In this document: one piece after another, positions 15,235 through 24,723 of the stretch
Layout of the letters: each line of letters opens with the position of its first letter
Position numbering within the stretch: the stretch's first letter is position 1
Assembly (NCBI GenBank): GCA_045580325.1
Contig: JAZNNR010000011.1
Span: forward strand, 1-35,953
Length of the DNA: 35,953 nucleotides
Source: SIG672 sp045580325
GTDB lineage: Bacteria > Bacillota > Clostridia > Oscillospirales > CAG-272
Direction: 5' to 3'
The notes under the pieces: model-generated
Databases searched by the model: none
Seen by the model: only the letters and a program-made list of their open reading frames with translations
What the model was told of the DNA's origin: nothing
Program-made: the position numbers and the translations under genes

Positions 15235-17442
15235 TTAGGCCTTTTTAGCGCGTTTTTTCTTAATTGCAATCATCAAAACGACGGTGGCAGCTCCAACAGC
15301 GACGGCAGCTGATACAATGTATATCCAAAGAATATTTTTCGATTCTGAATATACATTTGTGAATTCTACCATGTCCTGTGCCTGTGTGCCGCCCTTCTTT
15401 GTAATAAGAGTTTCGGACACTTCTAATATACCGTTTCTATCTTTAATGACCTCGATTTTTACGTGATATACACTTTCGTCAATGCTTATATTTTTGTTAT
15501 CGACAGAATTGTCCGCCGAGATCACGAAGTAATAAGTCCCCTCTTTTTCAAAGGTAATATCTTTAAATACGAACGAGCCGTCTGCTGCATTTGCTACCTT
15601 TACAGGTGTTTTAGAAGAGTCAACAGCGAATTTGCTGTCAGATGAGTTAAGAAGGAAAGAGAAATCTCCCTCTTTTATACTTCCGCCTGTAAGCGATACC
15701 TTGCCACTAATATCTGTGTTAGCCGAAGCAGTAGCATCAAGATCAAGCTTTATGTCCGAGCTTCCCTCGTAGAAATATTTTTCGTGAACGGTTGAATAGT
15801 ATGCTACGTTAGCAAAGCGTCCGTCTGCGGTAAAGTTCATAATCGCAATATTACCGAGTCCTTTGAAATGCTCAGGCGAACTCTGATTGTTAATAAGGAC
15901 CTGATGAACCACGTTGCCCTTTTCGCCGACTATGGGTGTAGTAAGGATTTGGTCGGAATGTGTATGACCGCTGACGATCATATCTATGTTTTCGTGTTTG
16001 CTAAGGTAGGTTTCCCATATATAGTCGGGATTAAGGAAGGTAGGGTCATACATACTCGGAGCGCCGTACGATGACGCGTTAAGGATCTTACCGTCGCTGC
16101 CGAGCCACGCGTGTGTTACGACTATAACGCGGTGGTCAGGATGGGAGGAAATAACTTTGTTAGCCCAGCGCATAACCTTTTTGTCGGTACAAAAGTCGAG
16201 ATTCAGCATCAGATAGTCGATGTTTCCGTTTGCCTTGAAGCATATATATGTGTTAACCGAGGTGTTATCCTTATAGAATCCACCGTTTTCCTTAACGTAT
16301 TCATAATACGGTGTATCCGGTCCGAAAACACCGTTGAAGTACGAAGAATTTCTTATGGTATCGTGATTACCTCTGACCACAGAGTAAGGAATTCCCGCTT
16401 TGTCAAGACGTGAGTACTCCTGCTTTACAAGAGGCCATTCTTCCTTCCTGCCGTCGCTCGTCATATCTCCAACACCGATGACGTACTCAATATTCTTTAG
16501 TTTTTTATTTTGAATAACGTAGTCAAAGATTGCAGAACGCTTTGCAGCCGACGAGCCGACCCAAAAATGAGTGTCGGGAACCAAAACCATTGAATACGCG
16601 TACTCGCTGCTGTCCTGCCTGCGAATTTCTCTCATATCGGCTTCTGTATAGAAGGTGCGGTAATAGTTCATATCATATCCATTACCACTTGCGTCTTTAA
16701 TATCCTTTTTCTTATCTTTTTCAGAAATCTGATAATAAAGCATAAGGTTTTTATCCTTCACGTCTGCGCCGCTTGTGTAATCGATTTTTACTTCACCGGC
16801 ACTGCGCATATCGCTGTATACCGCAACGTCGCTTAATTTTATATCGCACATAGCTTTCTTGTTTCCGGGACGTGCGTCGCTGAGAAGATAGAGCATATTA
16901 TCCAAATTCTCGTTAAGTATGGACTCCTTGCTACCCTCTCCAAAGCCAATCTGACCCTTTGCCGCGCCGTTTACGTACATCTTTATTTTATGTGCGTTTT
17001 GATCGAGAACCATAGCAATATGAGTCCACGAGTCCTTCTGAATAAGGCTTCCAAATGTCTTTTCATTGATTCTGCCGTCAGAATATCCGATGGCTAGCTT
17101 AGGACATCCCTTCGGTTCGATAGTAAGGGTAAACCAGTCGTTTGTGTTTTTAGGCGCACCGATTTCAGCATAGTTACTGAGAACGACACCGCTTGCGCTG
17201 TTCCAAACATTTGAAGGTATATACGCCCAGAACTCAAAGGTTACCGGCGCTTCTTCAAATCTTTTGTCGGTGGCATAATACCCCTCGGGGTATGTTACCC
17301 ATTCTCCCATCTTGTTTTTTGACGTTACACGGTCAATAGAAATACCGCTTCGATTACTATCTGCGGCGTTTACTACTAAAAACATTGATGCTATCATCGA
17401 AAGAAGCAGCAGAGTGCATACTACTATCTTAATTTTTTTCAT
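15235..17442 (-). CDS. Exported LamG-metallophosphoesterase, membrane-anchored, intact motifs
   Basis: A 735-residue paralogue of the previous gene with the same order of parts: signal peptide (1-26), LamG-like domain (about 65-235), calcineurin-like phosphoesterase (about 280-565), pilin-like domain (about 570-695, ending EFTNVYSES), membrane segment and basic tail KKKRAKKA. The metal-binding motifs are complete: VPDTHFW (DxH), GVGDMTSD, VRGNHDT, VTHAWL and SGHTHSDQ. It should be a membrane-tethered extracellular phosphoesterase or phosphodiesterase, with the LamG domain probably binding a glycan. The ATG at 17442 has GGAGAAA upstream. A tandem duplication followed by divergence explains the pair. 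Confidence 0.87.
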   Translation of the reverse strand: MKKIKIVVCTLLLLSMIASMFLVVNAADSNRSGISIDRVTSKNKMGEWVTYPEGYYATDKRFEEAPVTFEFWAYIPSNVWNSASGVVLSNYAEIGAPKNTNDWFTLTIEPKGCPKLAIGYSDGRINEKTFGSLIQKDSWTHIAMVLDQNAHKIKMYVNGAAKGQIGFGEGSKESILNENLDNMLYLLSDARPGNKKAMCDIKLSDVAVYSDMRSAGEVKIDYTSGADVKDKNLMLYYQISEKDKKKDIKDASGNGYDMNYYRTFYTEADMREIRRQDSSEYAYSMVLVPDTHFWVGSSAAKRSAIFDYVIQNKKLKNIEYVIGVGDMTSDGRKEEWPLVKQEYSRLDKAGIPYSVVRGNHDTIRNSSYFNGVFGPDTPYYEYVKENGGFYKDNTSVNTYICFKANGNIDYLMLNLDFCTDKKVMRWANKVISSHPDHRVIVVTHAWLGSDGKILNASSYGAPSMYDPTFLNPDYIWETYLSKHENIDMIVSGHTHSDQILTTPIVGEKGNVVHQVLINNQSSPEHFKGLGNIAIMNFTADGRFANVAYYSTVHEKYFYEGSSDIKLDLDATASANTDISGKVSLTGGSIKEGDFSFLLNSSDSKFAVDSSKTPVKVANAADGSFVFKDITFEKEGTYYFVISADNSVDNKNISIDESVYHVKIEVIKDRNGILEVSETLITKKGGTQAQDMVEFTNVYSESKNILWIYIVSAAVAVGAATVVLMIAIKKKRAKKA

Positions 17443-17493
17443 AACTTTTCTCCTTACGAAATAATGGATATGTCTATAAAATTCATCATATTC

Positions 17494-17522
17494 AGTATAA
17501 CATCAGTATTTATCTTTGTCAA
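17494..17522 (-). promoter_or_regulatory. Promoter of the phosphoesterase gene starting at 17442
   Basis: On the minus strand: TTGACA (complement of 17517-17522), 17 bases, TATACT (complement of 17494-17499). Confidence 0.82.
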
Positions 17523-17554
17523 GAAAAAACACTAAAAATCCACTTAAAATGGCA

Positions 17555-17587
17555 CAGCCGCACTTCCCTAAAAGAGAAGTGCGGCTG
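17555..17587 (-). terminator. Hairpin terminator of the 2303-aa protein gene
   Basis: CAGCCGCACTTC (17555-17566) pairs with GAAGTGCGGCTG (17576-17587). On the minus strand TTTTAAG follows a short distance later. The same hairpin type ends the genes at 24724 and 35650. Confidence 0.7.
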
Positions 17588-17618
17588 TTTTGTTTTCCGC
17601 TTTTAAAATCAGTAAAAG

Positions 17619-20600
17619 CTAACCTGCTATGAAAGAGGTAACGGGAGCGTTATAGGGATATTCATAATCCGGACCCTGAGTATTGCCCCACTTATTTACA
17701 AGAAGCCCGTAGTAGTTACCTGTAAGAGGTGTAGAGTCTGTAATATCGTGTACAAGTATTCCATTTGCATACACTCTAATATGACCTGCGTTATCCCACT
17801 CGGCCGCAAGCGTAACACCCTGTGTTACATCAATACCAAGTGTGCCAAGGTCTACACCGCTCGTGCTTAACCAGTGCCAGTTCTGATACTTGCCCATTTC
17901 GACAACTTCCACGCAGCCCCAGTCATTGATAAATGCCCAGTAGTAGCTTACGTCAGTACCACTATAATTAAAGCTCAGGTCGCCGTCATGGTCTGTAAGA
18001 GCAAATACTATACCGTTTCTGTGTGCCGAGTCGCCGTTTATATTATCGTTTACAACGATCGTTGCTTCAATTCTGTTATTTGCAAGTTCATCTCCAAACA
18101 GCAGGAAGCTGTTTTCGTGTCCTGCGGGCATTTTAAGATTACCGTCGACAAGTTCCCAGTATATGTCGTTTACAAAAACAGGAGTAAGAAGATTGCCTTC
18201 GGAATCGGCAGCAACCGAATATTTGATTGAGTTTTCGAAATCGAGCGCGTCAAGTGCTACTTCTTCCGCTACTGTAGTAATAACTTCAATTCCGCCGTGA
18301 TTCTTCAGGAGAATAACGGACACATAGTATTCAGCAGTATCATATGTCATATCAACCTGACCGCCGTTTGCCTGCTTAACTACATAGTTAAAGGTCTTTC
18401 CTGAGTCTGCTTCAGTATATTCGATTGTGAAAGCAAACTTGCCGTTTTTGTTTGTTACGCTCTGGAGAAGTGTTCCATCAGTGCTATAAAGCTCGAACGT
18501 GAACATATCATCAACAAGTATCTTACCTGTAAGTGTTACGTTACCGCCAATAGCTGCGCTTCCCTCAAAATCGTCAAAAGACTCACCTGCTATGAAAGAT
18601 GTAACGGGAGCGTTGTAAGGATATTCATAATCTGGACCCTGAGTATTGCCCCACTTATTTACAAGAAGCCCGTAGTAGTTACCTGTAAGAGGTGTAGAGT
18701 CTGTAATATTGTGTACCAGTATTCCATTTGCATACACTCTAATATGACCTGCGTTATCCCACTCGGCCGCAAGCGTAACACCCTGTGTTACATCAATACC
18801 AAGTGTGCTAAGGTCTACGCCGCTCGTGCTTAACCAGTGCCAGTTCTGATATTTACCCATTTCGACGACTTCCACGCAGCCCCAGTCATTGATAAATGCC
18901 CAGTAGTAGCTTACGTCAGTACCACTATAGTTAAAGCTCAGGTCGCCTTCGTGGTCTGTAAGAGCAAATACTATACCGTTTCTGTGTGCCGAGTCGCCGT
19001 TTATATTATCGTTTATAACGATCGTTGCTTCAATTCTGTTATTTGCGAGTTCATCTCCAAACAGAAGGAAACTACTAGCGGGTCCTGCGGGCATTTTGAG
19101 ATTGCCGCCGACAAGTTCCCAGTATATGTCGTTTACAAACATAGGTGTAAGAAGGTCGCCTTCGGAATCGATAGCAACCGAATATTTGACAGTATTTTCA
19201 AAGTCGAGAGCGTTAAGTGCTACTCCGCCGTCTACTGTTGCTGTTGTCTTAATACCGCCTAGTCCGTTGTCTTCCAGCGTTACTGTAATCCGGTATGCCT
19301 CGGCGCTGTACGAAATTCCGTTTACTACCTCACCTGCGTTTGCCTGTCTAAGAACGTAGTAGTAAGTCTTTCCTACATCGGACGCATTATAGTTCAGCTC
19401 GAATGCAAACTCACCGTTTGTATTTGCAGTCGTTTCAGACAATGTGCTTATAACGAAGCTTGCGTTTGCACCATAAAGCTCAAGGGTAAACATACCGTCA
19501 ACAAGTGTCTTGCCTATGAGTGTTACACTGCCGCTGAGATCCACTGCCGCTTCGCCTGTAACAGCATAGCTATTTGCAAAGTCAAGAGCATTTGCCGTTA
19601 CACCTATTACTGTTGCCCTCAGTCCACCGTTACCGTTGTCTTCAACCTTAACGGTTATACAGTACTCAGTAGCATCGTAGGTGATTCCGTTAAGCGTCGT
19701 TCCCGCCTTTGACTGTCTCAGAACATAGTAGTGAGTTCCTATATCATCTACTGCATAGCTGAACGTAAATGCGAACTTACCGTTCTTGTTTGTCGCAGTT
19801 CTGGGTTCTTCGCTTGTAGTGAAACTTGCGTTTGCATCGTAAAGCTCAAAGGTAAACATATCGTCTGCAAGCGTCTTGCCCGTAAGTGTTACACTGCCGC
19901 TAAGATCTATCGTTACTTCACCTGTAACAGTATAGCTATTTACGAAGTTAAGATCATCAAGCGTTGATCCGCCGTATACTGTTGTCGTTGCCTCAACTAT
20001 ACCGTCTTCTTCAAGAACCGTAACCGTTATACTATACTGGGTAGCATCATATGTAACGCCGCCCTGCGTTCCTACTACCTGTTTAACCACATAGTTAAAG
20101 GTCTTTCCTGCGTCTGCTTCGGTATATTCGAGCGTAAATCCAAACTTATCGTTCTTGTTTGTTACACTTTGGAGAAGTGTTCCGTCGGCACTGTAAAGCC
20201 CAACTGTAAACATATCGTCTGCGAGCGTCTTGCCCGTGAGTGTTACGTTACCGCCGAGATTTACTTCTTTACTAAGGCTTGCAAGTGCTTTGCCTGCTAC
20301 GAAAGACGTAACGGGAGCATCGTAAGGGTATTCATAATCTGGACCCTGAGTATTACCCCACTTATTTACAAGAAGTCCGTAGTAATTGCCTGTAAGAGGT
20401 GTAGAGTCTGTAATATCGTGTACCAGTATTCCATTTGCATACACTCTAATACGACCTGCGTTATTCCACTGGGCCGCAAGTGTAACGCCTTGTGTTACGT
20501 CGATACCGAGTGTGCTAAGGTCTACACCGCTTGTGCTTAACCAGTGCCAGTTCTGATATTTGCCCATTTCGACAACTTCTACGCCGCCCCAGTCATTGAT

Positions 20601-23600
20601 AAATGCCCAGTAGTAGCTTACGTCAGTGCCGCTATAGTTAAAATTCAGATCGCCGTCATGGTCTGTAAGAGCAAATACTATACCGTTTCTGTGTGCCGAG
20701 TCGCCGTTTATATTATCGTTTATAACGATCGTTGCTTCAATTCTGTTATTTGCGAGTTCATCTCCAAACAGCAGGAAGCTGTTTTCGTGTCCTGCGGGCA
20801 TTTTAAGATTGCCGTCGACAAGTTCCCAGTATATGTCGTTTACAAATACAGGGGTAAGAAGATTTCCGCTGGCATCCGTAGAGTTTTTGTATACAGCTAT
20901 ATCCGCTATGAAAGAAGTAACGGGAGCGTTGTACGGATATTCATAACCAGAGTCCTGAGTGTTACCCCACTTATTTACAAGAAGTCCATAGTAGTTACCT
21001 GTAAGTGGTGTAGAGTCTGTAATATCGTGTATAAGTACTGCGTTTGCATATACTCTAATATGACCTGCGTTATCCCACTGGGCCGCGAGTGTAACACCTT
21101 GTGTTATGTCGATACCAAGTGTACTAAGGTCTACGCCGCTCGTGCTTAACCAGTGCCAATTCTGATACTTGCCCATTTCTACAACTTCTACGCAGCCCCA
21201 GTCATTGATAAACACCCAGTAGTAGCTTACGTCAGTACCACTATAATTAAAACTCAAATCGCCATCGTGGTCTGTAAGAGCGAATACTATACCGTTTCTG
21301 TGTGCCGAATCGCCGCTTGTGTTGTCGTTAATAACGATCGTAGCTTCAATTCTGTTATTTACGAGTTTGTCGCTGAACAAAAGGAAGCTGTTTTCGTGTC
21401 CTGCGGGCATCTTAAGATTACCGCCGCTGAGCTCCCAACATATGCCGTTTACAACAGCAGGAGCAAGAAGATGTCCGAAAGCACTCACACAATTTTCATA
21501 AGGATCGTGCGCGTAAACGTAAGTATACGTAACATCCTCTGTTCCGCTTACCGACCCGGAAGGAGTGATGACCCATTTTCCTGATCTGAAATTCGTGTAA
21601 GGTAAGTTTCCTACTGCAGGAACCGAAATAGCTGCACTTCCGCTTGTATCCCATACACCGTCTTTTTCAAGAGTTACGTAAAGGATCTTGTCGTCTATTG
21701 TACCGTCATCCCATTTACCGTTTACAACCTTGAAAATCACCTTTTTCTGATAATCCAAGGGGTTTTTGCCCTGATTGGGATTTCCGTCATCGTTCACTCT
21801 GAGCGTTACGTACTGTACCTCGGTATTCGTCGTCATGTTAATATAATGTATGATCGATGGATCTGTACCGAGCACCATAATAGGTCTGTAGCCGTTGAAA
21901 TTGTTCGCTACATAGTCTGAATAATTAGCGTACGGAAGAGGATTTTCCATAATATTCCATGTTGTTCCGTAATCAAGACTTACAAATACGCAGCTATAAG
22001 GAACTCCGCCACACTGATACTGACCTGTTGCAAAGAGCATGCCGCAGTCGCCGCCGGCCGGTGTCCATACACAAGCTGGAGCGGCAGCGGGATAATAAGT
22101 TTTGTTTTCTGAGTTTACTGAAATTCCTGTACCTACATCAGAAGGATTCCAGTTAGTTATATCATTTGTTTTCTTGTAGTAAACATACGAAGGTGCATTC
22201 GGATAAACGTACTCATAAACGAGGAAGTATTCTCCGTTGCCCATCTTTGTAACGACAGGCATACCCGGACGGGCTGCATAATCGTCAAGCGAACAAATGT
22301 CGACAGGAGCTTCCCAAGTTATGCCATCCTTGGAACGCTGATATACTAATTTCTGGTCGGGAGCAGTGATACCGTCGCCTCTGTCGTCCGAATAGAAGCA
22401 GTATAGGTATCCGTTATCATAGAACATAACGGGTTCCCATACGCCAAGAGCGAGTCCACCACCGATTGCCACTACCGACATTTCTGTCCAGGTCTGTCCA
22501 CAGTCATCACTTCTCCATACACCGAGATGAGAGTAATGATCATAATTTACCGCAGTTGAGGAATAGATCAGTGTTCCCGCGGGCATATCGCCTACCTGGT
22601 CGGGAAGCTCATAGATATGAGCCATACTACCGCCCCAAACACTGGGGTGTATTGTTTCTACAGGGTATGAGAGAGTGCTCCAAGTTGCTCCGCCGTCAGT
22701 ACTTTGCATTATACATGCCATCGTACCGTCCAGACCCATTTCAGACATTGCCGCAATGAGCTTTCCGTTGTTTTGCGGATTGCTCTGATGCTGAAGCTCA
22801 ATTATCGAAGGGAAATGAGGTGAGATCCCGGAAAGAACTGTTCGCACGCTTCCAATATCTACACTTTCAGAACCGATACTAAGTGTTTTGGCTGTGTCGA
22901 ATTCATAGGTATAGGTGTACGTAACGCCCTCTAGTCCACTTACTGTGGTAGGAGGAGTAGTATCCCAGCTTCCTGTCTTGAAGCTTGCGCCCGGCTTGCC
23001 ACCTACTGCGGGCACGCTCAGAGTAGCGCTTCCGCCTGTGTTCCATCTGCCGTCGTGAGAAAGAGTTACGTAAACGATTTTATCGGCGGTCGTGCCGTCA
23101 TTCCATCTGCCGTTTATAACCTTAAAGACTATCTTCTTCTGATAATTTTCGATGTTTTTACCCTCGTTGGGATTATCATCATCGTATATTTTTAGCTTTG
23201 CATACTTTGCCTGAGAGCCTTTTACATAGTCTGTTTCGGTTATATTTATGTAGTGTATAACCGAAGGATCTGCGCCGAGAACCATAATAGGACGGTAGCC
23301 TATACTGTCATTACCATCAGCTCCGGCAGAAGCACTTGTATACCAGTCGTAAGGAAGGGGATTTCGGATAGTATCCCAAGTGTTGCCGTAGTCAAAACTT
23401 ACAAACATTCTGATCGTTCCGTCGCCACCGGATTCACGTCTTCCCATTGCAAGGAGCGTTCCGCTTGACCCGCCTGCGGGACTCCAAACACAGCAAGGAG
23501 AGGATGCCATCTTATAATCTTCTCCGTCCACTTTTGCCGTGAGAAGATTTCCGGGATCACTCGCGTTCCAGTTAGTTATATCACTAGTTGTCTTGTAGTA

Positions 23601-24530
23601 AACGTAACAGTCGTTGCCAACCTTTCCGTTTTCGTAAACAAGGAAGTATTCTCCGTTACCCATCTTTGTTATAACGGGCATACCCGGACGGTCTGTAAGC
23701 GTAGTGGGAGAATATACGTCAACCGGAGCTTCCCAATTTACACCGTCTATCGAGCGCTGGTATACAAGCTTTTGGTCGGGTCCGGGTGCTGCACCTTCAG
23801 GGGAACCTTCTGCATCATGTCTGTCATCAGAATAGAAGCAGTAGAGGTATCCGTTATCGTAGAACATAACGGGTTCCCACACTCCCCATTCAAGACCGCC
23901 GCCTTGTGCAATTACTGTATACTGTTGCCATGTTTCTCCGGCATCAAAGCTCCGCCATAAGCTAATATGAGAATACATATTGTAATTTACCGTATTTGCC
24001 GAGTAGATAAGCGTACCCGCCGGCATATTTCCGACCTGTGCCGGAAGCTCGTAGATGTGTGCCATCTGTCCTGCCCAAAATTCAGGTCTGAATGTTTCCA
24101 CCGGACGGAAGATAATATCCCAGTTGTTTCCTCCGTCAGTGCTTTCCAGTATGGCGCCCACAGAAGGTACCGGATCACCTGATTTTGTCTCGCTAGTTGC
24201 AACTGCCGCAACAAGTTTCCCGTTATTGCTTGGATCACTCTGATGTTGCAGCTCGATTATCGAAGGAAAGTAGACACTATCCAAACGGGCGTTATAGCCA
24301 AGAACGTCCGAATAGTTTTGACTTGATGAGAGAACTGTCGATATAGCTTTAATATCCATATCAAGTTTATCATCAATATAAATATTATCTACTGTTTCGT
24401 AATCACCAACTTTTTGCGTTGCCTGTGTGCTTAGTTTGCTGTTACTTGTGGTAGCAGTTACTGTCAAAAGCATCGATGCTATCATCGAGAAAACAAGTAA
24501 ACTTGAAACCAGTCTTTTAAGTGTCTTCAT
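17619..24530 (-). CDS. Giant exported protein: two GH93/sialidase-like propellers, MPAG modules, pilin-like domains
   Basis: A 2303-residue exported protein. Order: signal peptide (1-28); propeller 1 (about 82-428); a beta module (430-548; YQKKIVFKV and NGRWNDGTT); propeller 2 (572-898); a second beta module (to about 1003); two MPAG modules (1017-1410); three pilin-like domains (1420-1777); an MPAG module (1793-1980); a pilin-like domain (1988-2100); and a final MPAG module (2113-2303). Each propeller has four Asp boxes (STDGGxxW type) plus GVWEPVMFYDNGYLYCFYS and RPGMPxxTKMGNGEYFLVYE, which match the two-glutamate layout of GH93 exo-arabinanases better than GH33 sialidases. There is no dockerin, LPXTG or membrane anchor; it stops exactly at a module end. 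The ATG at 24530 has AAGGAGG upstream; the frame extends 12 codons further, but into the -10 region. Confidence 0.85.
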   Translation of the reverse strand: MKTLKRLVSSLLVFSMIASMLLTVTATTSNSKLSTQATQKVGDYETVDNIYIDDKLDMDIKAISTVLSSSQNYSDVLGYNARLDSVYFPSIIELQHQSDPSNNGKLVAAVATSETKSGDPVPSVGAILESTDGGNNWDIIFRPVETFRPEFWAGQMAHIYELPAQVGNMPAGTLIYSANTVNYNMYSHISLWRSFDAGETWQQYTVIAQGGGLEWGVWEPVMFYDNGYLYCFYSDDRHDAEGSPEGAAPGPDQKLVYQRSIDGVNWEAPVDVYSPTTLTDRPGMPVITKMGNGEYFLVYENGKVGNDCYVYYKTTSDITNWNASDPGNLLTAKVDGEDYKMASSPCCVWSPAGGSSGTLLAMGRRESGGDGTIRMFVSFDYGNTWDTIRNPLPYDWYTSASAGADGNDSIGYRPIMVLGADPSVIHYINITETDYVKGSQAKYAKLKIYDDDNPNEGKNIENYQKKIVFKVINGRWNDGTTADKIVYVTLSHDGRWNTGGSATLSVPAVGGKPGASFKTGSWDTTPPTTVSGLEGVTYTYTYEFDTAKTLSIGSESVDIGSVRTVLSGISPHFPSIIELQHQSNPQNNGKLIAAMSEMGLDGTMACIMQSTDGGATWSTLSYPVETIHPSVWGGSMAHIYELPDQVGDMPAGTLIYSSTAVNYDHYSHLGVWRSDDCGQTWTEMSVVAIGGGLALGVWEPVMFYDNGYLYCFYSDDRGDGITAPDQKLVYQRSKDGITWEAPVDICSLDDYAARPGMPVVTKMGNGEYFLVYEYVYPNAPSYVYYKKTNDITNWNPSDVGTGISVNSENKTYYPAAAPACVWTPAGGDCGMLFATGQYQCGGVPYSCVFVSLDYGTTWNIMENPLPYANYSDYVANNFNGYRPIMVLGTDPSIIHYINMTTNTEVQYVTLRVNDDGNPNQGKNPLDYQKKVIFKVVNGKWDDGTIDDKILYVTLEKDGVWDTSGSAAISVPAVGNLPYTNFRSGKWVITPSGSVSGTEDVTYTYVYAHDPYENCVSAFGHLLAPAVVNGICWELSGGNLKMPAGHENSFLLFSDKLVNNRIEATIVINDNTSGDSAHRNGIVFALTDHDGDLSFNYSGTDVSYYWVFINDWGCVEVVEMGKYQNWHWLSTSGVDLSTLGIDITQGVTLAAQWDNAGHIRVYANAVLIHDITDSTPLTGNYYGLLVNKWGNTQDSGYEYPYNAPVTSFIADIAVYKNSTDASGNLLTPVFVNDIYWELVDGNLKMPAGHENSFLLFGDELANNRIEATIVINDNINGDSAHRNGIVFALTDHDGDLNFNYSGTDVSYYWAFINDWGGVEVVEMGKYQNWHWLSTSGVDLSTLGIDVTQGVTLAAQWNNAGRIRVYANGILVHDITDSTPLTGNYYGLLVNKWGNTQGPDYEYPYDAPVTSFVAGKALASLSKEVNLGGNVTLTGKTLADDMFTVGLYSADGTLLQSVTNKNDKFGFTLEYTEADAGKTFNYVVKQVVGTQGGVTYDATQYSITVTVLEEDGIVEATTTVYGGSTLDDLNFVNSYTVTGEVTIDLSGSVTLTGKTLADDMFTFELYDANASFTTSEEPRTATNKNGKFAFTFSYAVDDIGTHYYVLRQSKAGTTLNGITYDATEYCITVKVEDNGNGGLRATVIGVTANALDFANSYAVTGEAAVDLSGSVTLIGKTLVDGMFTLELYGANASFVISTLSETTANTNGEFAFELNYNASDVGKTYYYVLRQANAGEVVNGISYSAEAYRITVTLEDNGLGGIKTTATVDGGVALNALDFENTVKYSVAIDSEGDLLTPMFVNDIYWELVGGNLKMPAGPASSFLLFGDELANNRIEATIVINDNINGDSAHRNGIVFALTDHEGDLSFNYSGTDVSYYWAFINDWGCVEVVEMGKYQNWHWLSTSGVDLSTLGIDVTQGVTLAAEWDNAGHIRVYANGILVHNITDSTPLTGNYYGLLVNKWGNTQGPDYEYPYNAPVTSFIAGESFDDFEGSAAIGGNVTLTGKILVDDMFTFELYSTDGTLLQSVTNKNGKFAFTIEYTEADSGKTFNYVVKQANGGQVDMTYDTAEYYVSVILLKNHGGIEVITTVAEEVALDALDFENSIKYSVAADSEGNLLTPVFVNDIYWELVDGNLKMPAGHENSFLLFGDELANNRIEATIVVNDNINGDSAHRNGIVFALTDHDGDLSFNYSGTDVSYYWAFINDWGCVEVVEMGKYQNWHWLSTSGVDLGTLGIDVTQGVTLAAEWDNAGHIRVYANGILVHDITDSTPLTGNYYGLLVNKWGNTQGPDYEYPYNAPVTSFIAG
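17622..19560 (-). repeat. Tandem MPAG + pilin-like unit, two copies about 969 bp apart
   Basis: The MPAG module at 17622-18190 and the one at 18591-19160 are nearly identical at DNA level over long stretches, each followed towards higher coordinates by a pilin-like domain. Shared third-codon positions point to recent duplication or gene conversion rather than to protein constraint alone. Confidence 0.8.
20296..21480 (-). repeat. Two back-to-back MPAG modules
   Basis: Modules at about 20296-20866 and 20905-21480 repeat the same roughly 570-bp sequence with few differences and are separated by a short linker ending in AVYKNST. They resemble the copies at 17622 and 18591. Confidence 0.75.
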
Positions 24531-24570
24531 AAATTTCCTCCTTATCAAAAAATATATACGGGCCATTTAA

Positions 24571-24599
24571 ATTATAGCATTAATGCACATATTTGTCAA
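24571..24599 (-). promoter_or_regulatory. Consensus promoter of the 2303-aa protein gene
   Basis: On the minus strand: TTGACA (complement of 24594-24599), a 17-base spacer containing the palindrome GCATTAATGC, TATAAT (complement of 24571-24576). Both boxes match the sigma-A consensus exactly. Confidence 0.9.
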
Positions 24600-24645
24600 T
24601 GTATTTTTCAAAAAATTGACATTTTGCACAAACAAATATAAAATA

Positions 24646-24680
24646 ACAACCGCACCTCTCTTTTAGAGAAGTGCGGTTGT
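24646..24680 (-). terminator. Hairpin terminator of the 2796-aa protein gene
   Basis: ACAACCGCAC (24646-24655) pairs with GTGCGGTTGT (24671-24680), with an inner TCTCT/AGAGA extension. On the minus strand ATTTTATATTT follows. Confidence 0.8.
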
Positions 24681-24723
24681 CTTGTTTAGCTTAGAAGATT
24701 TTTTAATTTTTCTTTTAATCTCT

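Noticed and set aside
12931..17442. LPXTG sorting signals on the phosphoesterases
   Set aside because: Neither C-terminus has an LPXTG-like motif before the membrane segment, so simple membrane anchoring is the better reading.
20544..21149. Plus-strand open frame inside the 2303-aa gene, also seen at 17874, 18837 and 21153
   Set aside because: These are the same antisense frame recurring in each MPAG module. The repetition comes from the module, not from an independent gene.
21840..24290. Classical GH33 sialidase
   Set aside because: Asp boxes are present, but the FRIP arginine motif is absent (FPSI). The WEP and VYE blocks fit GH93-like enzymes better.
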